Of a stretch of DNA of 64,000 nt, positions 8,073 to 16,626 are shown piece by piece. The first letter of the stretch is position 1. The number at the start of each line of letters is the position of its first letter. The notes beneath the pieces were generated by a model. It worked only from the letters and a program-made list of their open reading frames with translations. It was not told where the DNA came from and searched no databases. Source of the DNA: an uncultured Spirochaetales bacterium (lineage in GTDB: Bacteria > Spirochaetota > Spirochaetia > Sphaerochaetales > Sphaerochaetaceae); assembly GCA_944388965.1 (NCBI GenBank), contig CALXKL010000008.1, positions 27,438 to 91,437 on the forward strand, read 5' to 3'. The translations under genes were made by a program, and so were the position numbers.

Positions 8073-8921
8073 ATGAACAGGATCATTTCGAAGAGACAGC
8101 TTTCCGCAGAGGTCTTCGAGCTCGAGGTGGAGGCTCCCCTCATCGCGCGTGAGCGCAGAGCGGGCCAGTTCGTCGTCCTCCAGCTCGGCGACGACTTCGA
8201 CGAGCGCATCCCGCTCACCATCGCGGATGCCGATCCCGACAAGGGCACGATAACCATGATCGTCCAGGCCGTGGGCGAGTCCACGCATCGTCTGGTGCGT
8301 CTGGAGGAGGGCGACTCGATCGCCAATCTTCTGGGGCCTCTGGGCAGTCCGACCGATGTCCATCGCTATGGAAAGGTCGTGGTCGTCGGAGGCGGCATCG
8401 GTGTCGCTCCCGCCTTCCCGATCGCCCAGGCGATGAAGAAGGCCGGCAACCAGGTGAGGGTCATCATGGGTGCTCGTACCAGGGACCTGCTGATCTTCGA
8501 GGAGCGCATGAGAGGCGTAGATGCGGATGCAATCGTCGTCACAGACGACGGCTCCTATGGCCGCAAGGGCCTCGTGACGGAGCCGCTGGACGAGCTGTGC
8601 CGTGACTGGAAGCCCGACTGTGTCGTCGCCATCGGACCTGCCGTCATGATGAAGTTCTGCGCACTGACGACGAAGAAGTACGGCATACATACGCTCGTGT
8701 CTCTCAACACGATCATGATCGACGGCACCGGAATGTGCGGCGGCTGCCGTGTAGTCGTCGACGGAAGGATGCGTTTCGTATGCGTCGAGGGACCCGAGTT
8801 CGACGGCCATCTGGTCGACTGGGACAATCTGCTTGCACGCCAGTCGACGTTCCGCGAATACGAGAAGGCGCACCATCACAAGTGCCATATCGACATGATG
8901 ATAGAGGAGGGCAGGGCATGA
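8073..8921 (+). CDS. nfnA: NADH-dependent ferredoxin-NADP oxidoreductase, small subunit
   Basis: The 282-residue protein is the NfnA/SudB type of flavoprotein: an N-terminal FAD domain with ERIPLTIADAD, an NAD-binding domain with VVGGGIGVAPAFPIAQ, and a C-terminal cysteine motif MCGGCRV...FVCVEGPEFD that holds the [2Fe-2S] cluster. With NfnB it bifurcates electrons between NADPH, NAD and ferredoxin in the cytoplasm of anaerobes. ATG 8073 follows AGAGAGG. Its stop overlaps nfnB (ATGA), as expected for subunits of one complex. Confidence 0.92.
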   Translation: MNRIISKRQLSAEVFELEVEAPLIARERRAGQFVVLQLGDDFDERIPLTIADADPDKGTITMIVQAVGESTHRLVRLEEGDSIANLLGPLGSPTDVHRYGKVVVVGGGIGVAPAFPIAQAMKKAGNQVRVIMGARTRDLLIFEERMRGVDADAIVVTDDGSYGRKGLVTEPLDELCRDWKPDCVVAIGPAVMMKFCALTTKKYGIHTLVSLNTIMIDGTGMCGGCRVVVDGRMRFVCVEGPEFDGHLVDWDNLLARQSTFREYEKAHHHKCHIDMMIEEGRA

Positions 8922-10396
8922 ATGCACAGGCCATGAACGAAGATGCCCGCAGGGTTCTGGAGTCGCTTCCGGCGGACCTCGGTGCAAAGGACCGCATGGC
9001 GATCCCCGTGACGCCCATGCCCAGCCAGGAGCCCGGCGTCCGCTGCCACAACATGCATGAGGTCGCGCTCGGCTACGGCGAGGACCAGGCGGTGCTCGAG
9101 GCGACCAGATGTCTGCAGTGCCGCAACCATCCATGCGTCGCGATGTGCCCCGTGTCCATCGACATCCCCCGCTTCGTGGGCTTCGTCGCCCAGAGGAGGT
9201 TCCGCGAGGCGCTTGACGTGATACAGGAGAGCAGTCTGCTGCCCGCCATCTGCGGCCGTGTCTGTCCGCAGGAGAACCAGTGCCAGAGGAACTGCACCGT
9301 CGGCAAGGCCCGTGGAAGCGTCGACGAGGCCGTGGCCATCGGCCGCATCGAGCGCTTCGTCGCCGACTGGGCCCGGAAGAATGGCATCGTGCCGCTTCCG
9401 CCAATCGCCCCCGACAGCGGGAAGAAGGTCGCCGTCGTCGGTTCCGGTCCTGCGTCGATCGCCGCGGCGGCGGACCTCAGGAGGGAAGGTCATGACGTGT
9501 ACATGTTCGAGGCCCTGCACAGGACGGGTGGCGTCCTGGTGTACGGGATTCCCGAATTCCGTCTGCCCAAGGCCCTCGTGGAGAGCGAGATCGAGAAGCT
9601 CAGGAGCATGGGCGTCCATATCGAGACGAACTATCTGGTAGGACGCACACGCACCATACGTGAACTGATGGAGGAGGACGGCTTCGACGCCATCTTCATC
9701 GGCACAGGTGCCGGCCTTCCCAGGTTCATGGGCATCCCGGGCGAGAATCTCGTGGGTGTCTTCTCCGCCAACGAGTACCTGACCAGGTCCAATCTGATGA
9801 AGGCCTACGATGAGGAAGGAAGCCGCACCCCGATCTACCGGGCCAGGAGGGTCGCGGTGTTCGGCGGCGGCAACGTCGCGATGGACGCCAGCCGCACCGC
9901 GCTGCGCCTGGGAGCCGAGAACGTCACGATAATCTATCGGCGCACCCGCGAGGAGATGCCTGCCCGCCGCGAGGAGGTGGAGCATGCCCATGAGGAGGGC
10001 GTGGAGTTCATGATGCTCAGCCAGCCCGTAGAGATCGTGGGCGACGAGAATGGCCGCGTCAGCGGAGTGGTCGTGCGCAGCTGCGAGCTGGGCGAACCCG
10101 ACCAGTCCGGAAGGCGGAGGCCGGTGGAGATCGAAGGCAGCGACCATCTCGTTCCCTTCGACTGCGTCATAGTCGCGATTGGCAACTCATCCAATCCGCT
10201 GATCAAGATGACCACGCCAGGAATCGAGGTCAACGGCAAGGGCAACTTCATCGTCGACGAGGAGACCGGAGAGACCTCCATCAAGGGGGTGTACGCCGGT
10301 GGCGACATCGTGCTTGGCGCCGCGACCGTCATCCTTGCCATGGGGCAGGGACGCAAGGCCGCAGCGGCCATGAACCGCTATCTGGCGGCCAGGTGA
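8918..10396 (+). CDS. nfnB: NADH-dependent ferredoxin-NADP oxidoreductase, large subunit (GltD-like)
   Basis: The 492-residue protein has the GltD/NfnB order: an N-terminal domain for two [4Fe-4S] clusters (CLQCRNHPCVAMCP near residues 66-79 and CGRVCPQENQCQRNC near 110-125), an FAD-binding GSGPASIAAA motif, and an NADPH-binding GGGNVAMDASRTA motif. The last region ends with the FAD C-terminal signature YAGGDIVLGAATV. Start ATG 8918 overlaps the nfnA stop by 4 bases. It could be named glutamate synthase small subunit, but pairing with nfnA and absence of gltB point to NfnB. Confidence 0.92.
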   Translation: MNAQAMNEDARRVLESLPADLGAKDRMAIPVTPMPSQEPGVRCHNMHEVALGYGEDQAVLEATRCLQCRNHPCVAMCPVSIDIPRFVGFVAQRRFREALDVIQESSLLPAICGRVCPQENQCQRNCTVGKARGSVDEAVAIGRIERFVADWARKNGIVPLPPIAPDSGKKVAVVGSGPASIAAAADLRREGHDVYMFEALHRTGGVLVYGIPEFRLPKALVESEIEKLRSMGVHIETNYLVGRTRTIRELMEEDGFDAIFIGTGAGLPRFMGIPGENLVGVFSANEYLTRSNLMKAYDEEGSRTPIYRARRVAVFGGGNVAMDASRTALRLGAENVTIIYRRTREEMPARREEVEHAHEEGVEFMMLSQPVEIVGDENGRVSGVVVRSCELGEPDQSGRRRPVEIEGSDHLVPFDCVIVAIGNSSNPLIKMTTPGIEVNGKGNFIVDEETGETSIKGVYAGGDIVLGAATVILAMGQGRKAAAAMNRYLAAR

Positions 10397-10872
10397 GCAT
10401 GGACAGGTCCTCCTTCCTCACACTGCTTCCCGAGGCGATAGACAAGTTCGCCGCATTCGGAGAGATGGTACGCAACTGCAGCGTGTTCGACGCCGTGTCG
10501 GACAAGCATGCCTTCCTGGAGTCCGTGATCAAGCGCGAGAAGCTCCAGTCGACCGGGATAGGACACGCCATCGCGATCGCCCATGGCAAGGTCACGCATC
10601 TGGACAGGACGCACATCGCGCTCGGCATAAGCTCCGACGGGATCGTCTTCGACGACATCTTCCCGGACCGTGTGAGGCTCGTCTTCCTCATCGCAAGCTG
10701 CCCGTCGAAGCAGACGCAGTACGTCAAGGCGCTGGGCTCGATTCTCAGCTGGGTGCATGACGACGAGCTGAGGGGGCAGCTCATGAGATGCGACTTCTCC
10801 TCCCCGAAGGCCGTCTCGTTCCTGGATATGATGGCCTGTCAGGACTTCCATCCTGTGGAGCAGGACGCCTAG
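10393..10872 (+). CDS. PTS EIIA type-2 domain protein (PtsN/fructose IIA-like)
   Basis: The 159-residue single-domain protein resembles EIIA of the fructose/mannitol or nitrogen PTS. The phosphorylatable His lies in GHAIAIAHGK (about His64), and the downstream VFLIASCPSKQTQYVKALGSI matches the conserved region LLAIPKEHNEYLKLLSRL. No EIIB or EIIC is nearby, so a regulatory role like PtsN is more likely than sugar transport. GTG 10393 overlaps the nfnB stop (GTGA); ATG 10399 is an alternative. Translational coupling with nfnAB suggests a link to redox or carbon state, by inference. Confidence 0.82.
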   Translation: MSMDRSSFLTLLPEAIDKFAAFGEMVRNCSVFDAVSDKHAFLESVIKREKLQSTGIGHAIAIAHGKVTHLDRTHIALGISSDGIVFDDIFPDRVRLVFLIASCPSKQTQYVKALGSILSWVHDDELRGQLMRCDFSSPKAVSFLDMMACQDFHPVEQDA

Positions 10873-11399
10873 CGCCCTGCGGCCTCGATGCAGTCTTCGC
10901 ATGCCAGCATATTCACTCTGACATCATGATCGTCATGTGGAAGCACGGCAAGCAGGCGTGAGGACGGCACCACGCCGATCGTGAACAGCTTTCTGTGTGC
11001 AAGATAGCGGTCATAGCAGCCCATGCCACGCCCGAGGCGATAGCCTTCGCGGTCATATGCAAGGGCCGGGATGAGCATGATGCTGTCGTCAGCCGGCTCG
11101 AGTGGCCTTCTTTCCGCCGGCTCCATCAGGCCGTGCCTCCCCTGTGACAGTCTGCCGTCGTACAGCGCGAACTCCATGTTCCGGTCGTCCACCATATATG
11201 GCAGGGCCGTCGGGATGCCGCACCCGAAAAGGGGGCGTATGTCGATTTCGTCGCTCATCGGCCAGTAGAGGAGCAGGAGGCCGGCTTTCCTGATGAGTTC
11301 TTCCTCCATCAGATTGTCCACCGTCGCCCGGCTGATGTCCTCGGCCACTGCAACTCCCCTGTACAGTCTTCTCAGCTCCTTCTTGTCCATGTGCGCCAT
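10869..11399 (-). CDS. 5-formyltetrahydrofolate cyclo-ligase family protein
   Basis: The 176-residue protein turns 5-formyl-THF into 5,10-methenyl-THF with ATP. Visible family marks are the N-terminal DKKELRRLYRG helix, LYWPMSDEID, and the signature PALAYDREGYRLGRGMGCYDR near residues 115-135, where the glycine-rich loop binds phosphate. Length is a little short of the usual 180-200. Its end overlaps the EIIA gene by 4 bases in convergent orientation. Confidence 0.92.
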   Translation of the reverse strand: MAHMDKKELRRLYRGVAVAEDISRATVDNLMEEELIRKAGLLLLYWPMSDEIDIRPLFGCGIPTALPYMVDDRNMEFALYDGRLSQGRHGLMEPAERRPLEPADDSIMLIPALAYDREGYRLGRGMGCYDRYLAHRKLFTIGVVPSSRLLAVLPHDDHDVRVNMLACEDCIEAAGR

Positions 11400-11424
11400 G
11401 ATACCCCTTCATGAGGCTTTCTGC

Positions 11425-11430
11425 TAGAAT
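11425..11430 (+). promoter_or_regulatory. -10 box of the permease pair
   Basis: TAGAAT lies 8 bases before ATG 11439, with no ribosome site in between. If this is the true -10, transcription starts at or next to the ATG and the message is leaderless. No good -35 box is seen. Confidence 0.45.
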
Positions 11431-11438
11431 CGTATGAC

Positions 11439-12359
11439 ATGGCCCGACGAGTCATGGCAAAGCTTGCATCCATGCTCCTGACGCTTATCGGCGTCTCCTT
11501 CGTCGTATACGCCGCCATCACGTATCTTCCCGGAAGCCGGGCCCAGATGCTGATGGGCGAAGCCGTCGGCGAGAGCGCCTATCAGCGCATGGCGATCCCG
11601 CATGTCGGATACCTGGAATGGCTGTGGCGCGCCGTCCATCTGGACTTCGGGGTCAGCTCGTTCGGCTCCCAGGACGTCTCCAGCCTGATCGCGGGACGAA
11701 TCGGGGCGAGCCTGCTGCTGTCACTGCTTTCGCTTGCATTGGCGCTTGTGATCTCCTATGCCGTGGTCCGTCTGGCGCTCCAGTACAGGAATCCGTTCAC
11801 ATCGGCGCTGTACGAGACGCTTTCGCTGACTAGCCTGTCGCTTCCATCCTTCATCCTCTCATTGGCTCTGGTGCTCGTCTTCTCTGTGGCGCTGGGGCTT
11901 CTGCCTTCGGGCGGCTACGTACGCTTTTGTGACAATCCTGTCGGATGCCTGGCATCTCTTGCCATGCCCGCAATATCGCTTGGCTTCGCCCATTCGGGTC
12001 TGTTCATGAGGATGATGCACTCATCGTTCGAGCGCGAGCTGTCCCGTCCTTATGTCATGCTGGCAAGGGCGAAGGGGCTTGCCGAAGGCAGGGTGTTCGC
12101 CCTTCATGCCGGGGTCAACATACTGGACGAGATGACGACGCTCTGTGCACAGAGCCTCGTGACGATCTTCTCATCGTCCGCCGCCGTGGAGTACATCTAC
12201 TCGATACCGGGTCTGGGGGCTCTGACCGTCACGGCCATCGCACGGCGCGACATGCCGACGCTGGCGGCTCTGGTCATGCTGGCCTCGTTCTCGTCAATCG
12301 TACTGTCCACGGCCTGTGACATCACCATGGACGCCAGGCACAGGAGGGTGGGAACATGA
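11439..12359 (+). CDS. ABC transporter permease, DppB/OppB type
   Basis: This 306-residue inner-membrane protein has six predicted helices and the binding-protein-dependent permease signature (PYVMLARAKGLAEGRVFALHA, the EAA loop that docks the ATPase). The N-terminal helix with LIGVSFVVYAAITYLPG is typical of DppB/OppB. These permeases import di- or oligopeptides, nickel or similar solutes. It forms an ATGA overlap with the DppC-type gene. No substrate-binding protein or ATPase gene is adjacent, so the complex must use partners encoded elsewhere. Confidence 0.88.
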   Translation: MARRVMAKLASMLLTLIGVSFVVYAAITYLPGSRAQMLMGEAVGESAYQRMAIPHVGYLEWLWRAVHLDFGVSSFGSQDVSSLIAGRIGASLLLSLLSLALALVISYAVVRLALQYRNPFTSALYETLSLTSLSLPSFILSLALVLVFSVALGLLPSGGYVRFCDNPVGCLASLAMPAISLGFAHSGLFMRMMHSSFERELSRPYVMLARAKGLAEGRVFALHAGVNILDEMTTLCAQSLVTIFSSSAAVEYIYSIPGLGALTVTAIARRDMPTLAALVMLASFSSIVLSTACDITMDARHRRVGT

Positions 12360-13129
12360 GAAAGACCGCGGTGGGGATGGTCATCCTGGTCATCCTCTCT
12401 CTGGCATTCGTCATTCTTCCACCGTTTCTGGAGGACGCATACGAGGTGGACATGTCGCGGCGCCTGTCATGTCCGTCGTCTGGGCATCCATTCGGCACCG
12501 ACACCCTGGGACGCGATGTGCTGGCAAGAGTCGTCACCGGAGGACGTATCTCTCTTTCCGTCGGCTTCCTGGTCACGCTCATGACGCTTGTGACGGCGCT
12601 TCCCTCAGCCCTGGCTTGCCTGCATGACGGCATAGTGGATTCCGTCCTGATGCGCATATGCGACATCCTCAAGGCCCTTCCCTCGACACTGCTTGCGATA
12701 CTCCTGTCCGTCGCCATGGGCACAGGGGTTGTCGGAATCGTCATCGCGCTGACCGCCGTCAACATACCACAGACGGCACGTCTCATAAGGGCCCGTGCCA
12801 GGGCGGTGGATTCATCCCTCTTCGTCATGGCCAAGAGGGCGATGGGCGTGGAGAATTGGAGGATCCTGACCGGCACCATACTGCCGCATGTTCTTCCGAG
12901 TCTGCTTGTGCAGTGCGCATTCGTCTTCTCATCGTCGATCCTGGCCGAGGCCGCCCTCAGCTTCATCGGAGCAGGACTGCCCGCCGCGGTGCCCAGCTGG
13001 GGAGGGATCCTGGCCGAGGGCCGCAGCGTGATATTCGAAGGCTGGTGGCTCGTCGTGTTCCCCTCGCTTTTCATACTTCTGACCGTGATCGCGCTCAATC
13101 TTGTTGCGGACGGCATCGAGGAGCGCTAG
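12356..13129 (+). CDS. ABC transporter permease, DppC/OppC type
   Basis: The 257-residue permease has the DppC hallmark HPFGTDTLGRDVLARVVTG near residue 45, then five helices and an EAA loop (FVMAKRAMGVENWRILTGTILP). Near the end, ALSFIGAGLP...PSWGGIL is the conserved DppC periplasmic/TM segment. It pairs with the preceding DppB-type protein to make the transmembrane channel. It may feed peptides to the M20 peptidase encoded 11 bases downstream; that is inference from order. Confidence 0.88.
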   Translation: MRKTAVGMVILVILSLAFVILPPFLEDAYEVDMSRRLSCPSSGHPFGTDTLGRDVLARVVTGGRISLSVGFLVTLMTLVTALPSALACLHDGIVDSVLMRICDILKALPSTLLAILLSVAMGTGVVGIVIALTAVNIPQTARLIRARARAVDSSLFVMAKRAMGVENWRILTGTILPHVLPSLLVQCAFVFSSSILAEAALSFIGAGLPAAVPSWGGILAEGRSVIFEGWWLVVFPSLFILLTVIALNLVADGIEER

Positions 13130-13139
13130 ACTTCCTTCC

Positions 13140-14258
13140 ATGATGAAAAAGGGTTCCTTCTCCGCCGCATACCATGAAGAGGCGGTATCTCTGCTCGAGA
13201 GAGTGTGCACCATCCCGGCCCCGTCGCATGACGAGGGCAGGAGGGCCGATTTCATAATGTCCTGGCTTGAAGAGAAGGGCGTCGAGGGCGCCTATGTGGA
13301 CGAGGCGAAGAACGTCGTCATCCCGTACTGCGACGACGGGGTATGTGGACTTGACGTGTTCGCAGCCCACACGGACGTCGTGTTCCCCGACACGGATCCT
13401 CTTCCCATGAGAATCGAAGGCGACACTCTGCACTGTCCCGGAAGCGGGGACGACACGGCCAACTTCGTCGCCCTGCTGCTGTATGCGGCGTACATCATCA
13501 CAAACAGGGTGCCGGTGAAGAGGGGAATCCTCTTCGTATGCAACTCCTGCGAGGAGGGGCTCGGCAACCTGTATGGGACACGCACGCTGTTCGAACGCTA
13601 CGGGGGCAGGATAGCGACGTTCACATCCTTCGATTCCGTCCTTGGCAGGGGCATCGTGAACACCGCCGTGGGAAGCGAGCGCTATGTGATAAGGGTCGCC
13701 ACGGAGGGTGGCCACTCCTTCGCCGACTTCGGGGCCAGGAACGCCATCGCGGTCCTCTCGTCCGTGATCGTGAAGCTGTACGGCCAGAGCACGGATTCGA
13801 AGATGACGACGTACAACGTCGGCACGATCAGCGGCGGAACCAGCGTCAACAGCATCGCCCAGAGCGCCGAATGCCTTTACGAGTTCCGCGCCGTCGACGA
13901 GCGGAGCCTGGGGCGCATGAGAAGCGGCTTCGAGGGCATCATCAGTTCGTTCAGGGCTAAGAACATCGACATCACGTACGAGTGCATCGGCCAGAGGCCG
14001 TGCGGAGCAGATGTCGACACCTCCGGCCTCGAGGCCGTCGCCCAGAAGATCATATCGTCATACGGCTACCCTGTGATGCGGGGCGTGTCGTCCACGGACT
14101 GCAACATACCGCTGTCGATGGGAATCCCCGCGATCTGCTTCGGACTCATCAAGGCGACCGGCACGCATACCAGGCAGGAGAAAGTGGACCTGGCAAGCTA
14201 CCGCGACGGTCTGGACATCGGCTACGACTACATCTGTTCGCTGTGTCTGGAAGCGTGA
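13140..14258 (+). CDS. M20 family metallopeptidase
   Basis: The 372-residue protein has the M20/M28-type dizinc site: His77 and Asp79 (AHTDVV), Asp104/105 (GSGDDTAN), Glu138/139 (NSCEEGLGN), and later metal-binding residues near STDCN. A dimerisation domain sits in the middle (residues about 180-285). Such enzymes remove amino acids from short peptides or deacylate amino acids. ATG 13140 is chosen because the first 13 codons of the longer frame overlap the permease gene; the ribosome site is weak. It lies directly after the peptide-type permeases, so peptide use is a fair guess. Confidence 0.88.
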   Translation: MMKKGSFSAAYHEEAVSLLERVCTIPAPSHDEGRRADFIMSWLEEKGVEGAYVDEAKNVVIPYCDDGVCGLDVFAAHTDVVFPDTDPLPMRIEGDTLHCPGSGDDTANFVALLLYAAYIITNRVPVKRGILFVCNSCEEGLGNLYGTRTLFERYGGRIATFTSFDSVLGRGIVNTAVGSERYVIRVATEGGHSFADFGARNAIAVLSSVIVKLYGQSTDSKMTTYNVGTISGGTSVNSIAQSAECLYEFRAVDERSLGRMRSGFEGIISSFRAKNIDITYECIGQRPCGADVDTSGLEAVAQKIISSYGYPVMRGVSSTDCNIPLSMGIPAICFGLIKATGTHTRQEKVDLASYRDGLDIGYDYICSLCLEA

Positions 14259-14646
14259 GCTACGCTACGGGTCTGGAGTCTTTCCACATGGTCTTGTTGT
14301 AGGCTTCATGTCTTTTCGACGGAGTTGCATGCAACATTGCAGTTCATTGAAGCAGTTTTGCATCAGGGAAGGCGATCTCAGAAGAGATGTCATCATCCTG
14401 ATCATGGGAAACCATGGCAAGGGCAACATTCAGGATTCTGCCTGTTGGCAAGATTCAGGTTGCCGCTTTCATCGATATGGATGTACAGTGCAGGCAAACC
14501 GAGAAGCCCCTTTAACAAGAAGTATAGTTGATGTCATTTCCCTTTTCCGGAAGGATTGCTCATGAGCCGGATTTGAACGCAAGATCAGCCATGGCTGATG
14601 AATCCATCATAGACGAAGAAAGCTCCCTTTTCGGGAGCCTTCTGAA
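14259..14646. other. intergenic region without a clear gene
   Basis: About 390 bases of lower GC with only short open frames that show no family motif or ribosome site. A piece near 14565-14580 resembles a tRNA T-loop on the minus strand but cannot be extended to a cloverleaf. It may be a decayed gene. Confidence 0.4.
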
Positions 14647-14719
14647 TGCCGCCTCCAGGAATCGAACCAGGGACACAAGGATTTTCAGTCCTTTGCTCTA
14701 CCAACTGAGCTAAAGCGGC
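14647..14719 (-). tRNA. tRNA-Phe(GAA)
   Basis: A 73-base tRNA on the minus strand. The acceptor stem pairs GCCGCTT with AGGCGGC (one G-T pair) and has discriminator A. The D-arm TAGCTCAGTTGGTAGAGC, the anticodon arm AAGGA-CTGAAAA-TCCTT with anticodon GAA, and the T-arm CTGGTTCGATTCCTGG are all standard. CCA is not encoded. Confidence 0.95.
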
Positions 14720-14870
14720 GTAACGAATGCCTTTGTACCAGATTCCGATTGGAAGTGTCAATATGTATGGCTGAAAAACTGTCGAGAATGGATTGCCGGG
14801 CCCGATTCTGGACAACGCGGTGCGAGGAGGGTAATGTTCATCTGGGAACAATCCCGAGGAGGTGGATGAC

Positions 14871-15500
14871 ATGAAGGTATTGCTTCTCAACGGCAGCAGC
14901 CACAGTCAGGGGACCACTATGGCCGCCCTTCAGGAGATGGTCGAGGTCTTCAGTTGCGAGGGCGTGGAATGCGAGATCTTCCAGTGCGGTGCCAAGGCCG
15001 TCGCCGACTGCCTGCAGTGCGGAGCATGCGCCCGTCTTGGCAGATGCGTCATCGAGGACGATGGCGTCAACATGTTCGTCGAGAAGGCCAGAAGCGCGGA
15101 TGCCTTCGTGTTCGCAAGCCCTGTCTACTACGCACATCCCAGCGGAAGGATCCTGTCCTTCCTGGACCGCGCATTCTTCAGCGACAAGGGCTATGAGGCG
15201 TTCCGCTTCAAGCCGGCGGCATCGGTCGTGGTCGCACGACGTGGCGGCTGCAGCGCCACCTTCGACGCCCTGAACAAGTACTTCGGCATCGCGCAGATGC
15301 CTGTGGTGTCGGCAACCTACTGGAACAGCGTCCATGGCAGTGTCGCATCCGATGCCCCGAAGGACGAGGAGGGAATGCAGACCGTCCGCAACCTCGCCCG
15401 CAACATGGTCTGGATGATGCGCTGTCTGGAAGCAGGGCGCAAGGCCGGCATAGCCCTTCCCGAGACCGAGAGGGGAGTCGTGACGAACTTCGTGCGCTGA
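14871..15500 (+). CDS. NAD(P)H-dependent FMN reductase / flavodoxin-fold protein
   Basis: The 209-residue protein has the flavodoxin-like fold of the NADPH-dependent FMN reductase (iron-sulfur flavoprotein-like) family. The FMN phosphate loop NGSSHSQGTT is at residues 6-15, a Cys-rich segment CLQCGACARLGRCVIEDD is near 48-65, and ASPVYYAHPSG near 83 is the conserved flavin-contact loop. ATG 14871 is chosen because GAGGAGGTG lies about 8 bases upstream; GTG 14862 would overlap that site. It leads a two-gene run with the C_GCAxxG_C_C protein and is likely part of a cytoplasmic redox module. Confidence 0.88.
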   Translation: MKVLLLNGSSHSQGTTMAALQEMVEVFSCEGVECEIFQCGAKAVADCLQCGACARLGRCVIEDDGVNMFVEKARSADAFVFASPVYYAHPSGRILSFLDRAFFSDKGYEAFRFKPAASVVVARRGGCSATFDALNKYFGIAQMPVVSATYWNSVHGSVASDAPKDEEGMQTVRNLARNMVWMMRCLEAGRKAGIALPETERGVVTNFVR

Positions 15501-15505
15501 ATCCC

Positions 15506-15928
15506 ATGGCCGAGCTGGAATACATAAGGACCACGGTCCATGATCTTTACTGGTCCATCGACGAGAACTGCGCCCGTACCACACTGCGCATTCTGTCTCA
15601 CCTGTTCTTCTTCCCTCTGGAGGAGCAGACCCTGGATGCCGCCATCGGCATGCACGGCGCCGGCGGACTAGGAGCCCAGTGCGGCCTCGTGGAGGGCTCG
15701 CTCATGTTCATCGGCGCCTATCTTGCCGCCAGGGGAATGGACAGGCAGGCGATTGTCGCCTGCTGTCGCGAGTACGCAGAGCTCTTCAGCGGACGTTTCG
15801 GCTCCCTTTCCTGCCATGACCTCCGCCCCGGCGGCTTCAGGGAGGACGACCCGCCGCACAGATGCGAAGGACTCACCGTCGAGGCGATCGGCTTCACGTT
15901 CCGCTCTCTGAAGGAGAGAGCAGGGTGA
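15506..15928 (+). CDS. C_GCAxxG_C_C family redox-active protein
   Basis: The 140-residue protein resembles the C_GCAxxG_C_C family of putative redox proteins. The central segment GLGAQCGLVEGSLMFIG keeps only part of the cysteine motif, while the C-terminal CREYAELFSGRFGSLSCHDLRPGGF...HRCEG motif is well preserved. Function is not established for the family; metal or disulfide chemistry is assumed. It lies 5 bases after the flavodoxin-fold gene and its 3' end overlaps the convergent crp-type gene by 35 bases. Confidence 0.78.
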   Translation: MAELEYIRTTVHDLYWSIDENCARTTLRILSHLFFFPLEEQTLDAAIGMHGAGGLGAQCGLVEGSLMFIGAYLAARGMDRQAIVACCREYAELFSGRFGSLSCHDLRPGGFREDDPPHRCEGLTVEAIGFTFRSLKERAG

Positions 15929-16577
15929 ACGAGCTTGTGTGGAAGTCGACCAGAGCGTCCTTGCGCATCCTCGACAGTTCGCTCGACATCGCACTGCGGT
16001 CCACCGCCAGGTAGTCGGCAAGTGCCTGTCTGTCCAGCGGTATGGTGAAGGATGACGAACCCTGGCGTGCCGCCTCCTGGGACAGGTATGACAGGATCTT
16101 CTCTCGCGTGGTGCGTCTGGAGAGCGTCGACAGTCTCCTCACCAGGGCGCGGTTGCGCCCTGCAAGCGATGAAAGCAGGTTCACAAGCACCCTGGTGTGC
16201 ATCGCACAGGCCGAGGAGCAGGTCGTCATGACCTTCGCCGCATCCAGCAGCACGACGACGCCATCCTCCAGGGCGACCACGTCGTTCATCAGGCCCGGCG
16301 AACCAGGCAGGGCGTAGGATTCGAGGAAGACTCCGCCGGGAGCTATCACATCCACGATTGTGCGCCGTCCCCACCAGTCGTCGTCCTGTATTGCGACACG
16401 TCCTGCCGTCAGCACGGCCACGGCGCCCATCCGTTCTCCTCTTGCAAATACGACCTGTCCTTTTTCGAATGTCCGGCCGACGGCCCCGAGGCAGTCCAGC
16501 ATGGCCCCGATGTCTTTTCTGTCCACTCCTTCGAAAAGCCTCGATGAGGCAAGTACGTCAACAATTTCGTCGTTCAT
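15894..16577 (-). CDS. Crp/Fnr family transcriptional regulator
   Basis: The 227-residue protein has an N-terminal cyclic-nucleotide-binding-type beta-roll (residues about 10-125, with GQVVFARGE and APGGVFLES) and a C-terminal winged helix (PLDRQALADYLAVDRSAMSSELSRMRKDALVDF). The HTH pattern fits the Crp/Fnr superfamily. There is no N-terminal Fnr cysteine set; cysteines at CSSACAMH near residue 120 may sense redox state. It is divergent from the ferredoxin gene, and palindromes with TTGCAA cores fill the 49-base gap, so it probably controls that operon and itself. Confidence 0.88.
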   Translation of the reverse strand: MNDEIVDVLASSRLFEGVDRKDIGAMLDCLGAVGRTFEKGQVVFARGERMGAVAVLTAGRVAIQDDDWWGRRTIVDVIAPGGVFLESYALPGSPGLMNDVVALEDGVVVLLDAAKVMTTCSSACAMHTRVLVNLLSSLAGRNRALVRRLSTLSRRTTREKILSYLSQEAARQGSSSFTIPLDRQALADYLAVDRSAMSSELSRMRKDALVDFHTSSFTLLSPSESGT

Positions 16578-16593
16578 GTTGCAAATACAACAT
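16576..16593. promoter_or_regulatory. candidate Crp/Fnr-type operator
   Basis: ATGTTG and CAACAT form perfect 6-base arms around CAAATA in the gap between the regulator and ferredoxin genes; the palindrome overlaps the regulator start codon. A related sequence (ATGTTACTTGCAAATCAT read on the minus strand) lies at 16603-16620. Two similar sites in a divergent promoter region fit autoregulation and joint control. Confidence 0.5.
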
Positions 16594-16626
16594 ACATTCC
16601 CAATGATTTGCAAGTAACATGTGGGC

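Noticed and set aside
7968..9404. 478-codon minus-strand open frame across tRNA-Leu and nfnA
   Set aside because: It covers the tRNA and the complement of NfnA/NfnB; composition is Arg/Ser-rich with no motif.
12322..13116. 264-codon minus-strand frame opposite DppC
   Set aside because: Shadow of the permease gene; low-complexity residues and no start signals.
14555..14590. tRNA-like T-loop on the minus strand
   Set aside because: GTTCAAATCC is present but stems for the acceptor, D and anticodon arms cannot be formed.
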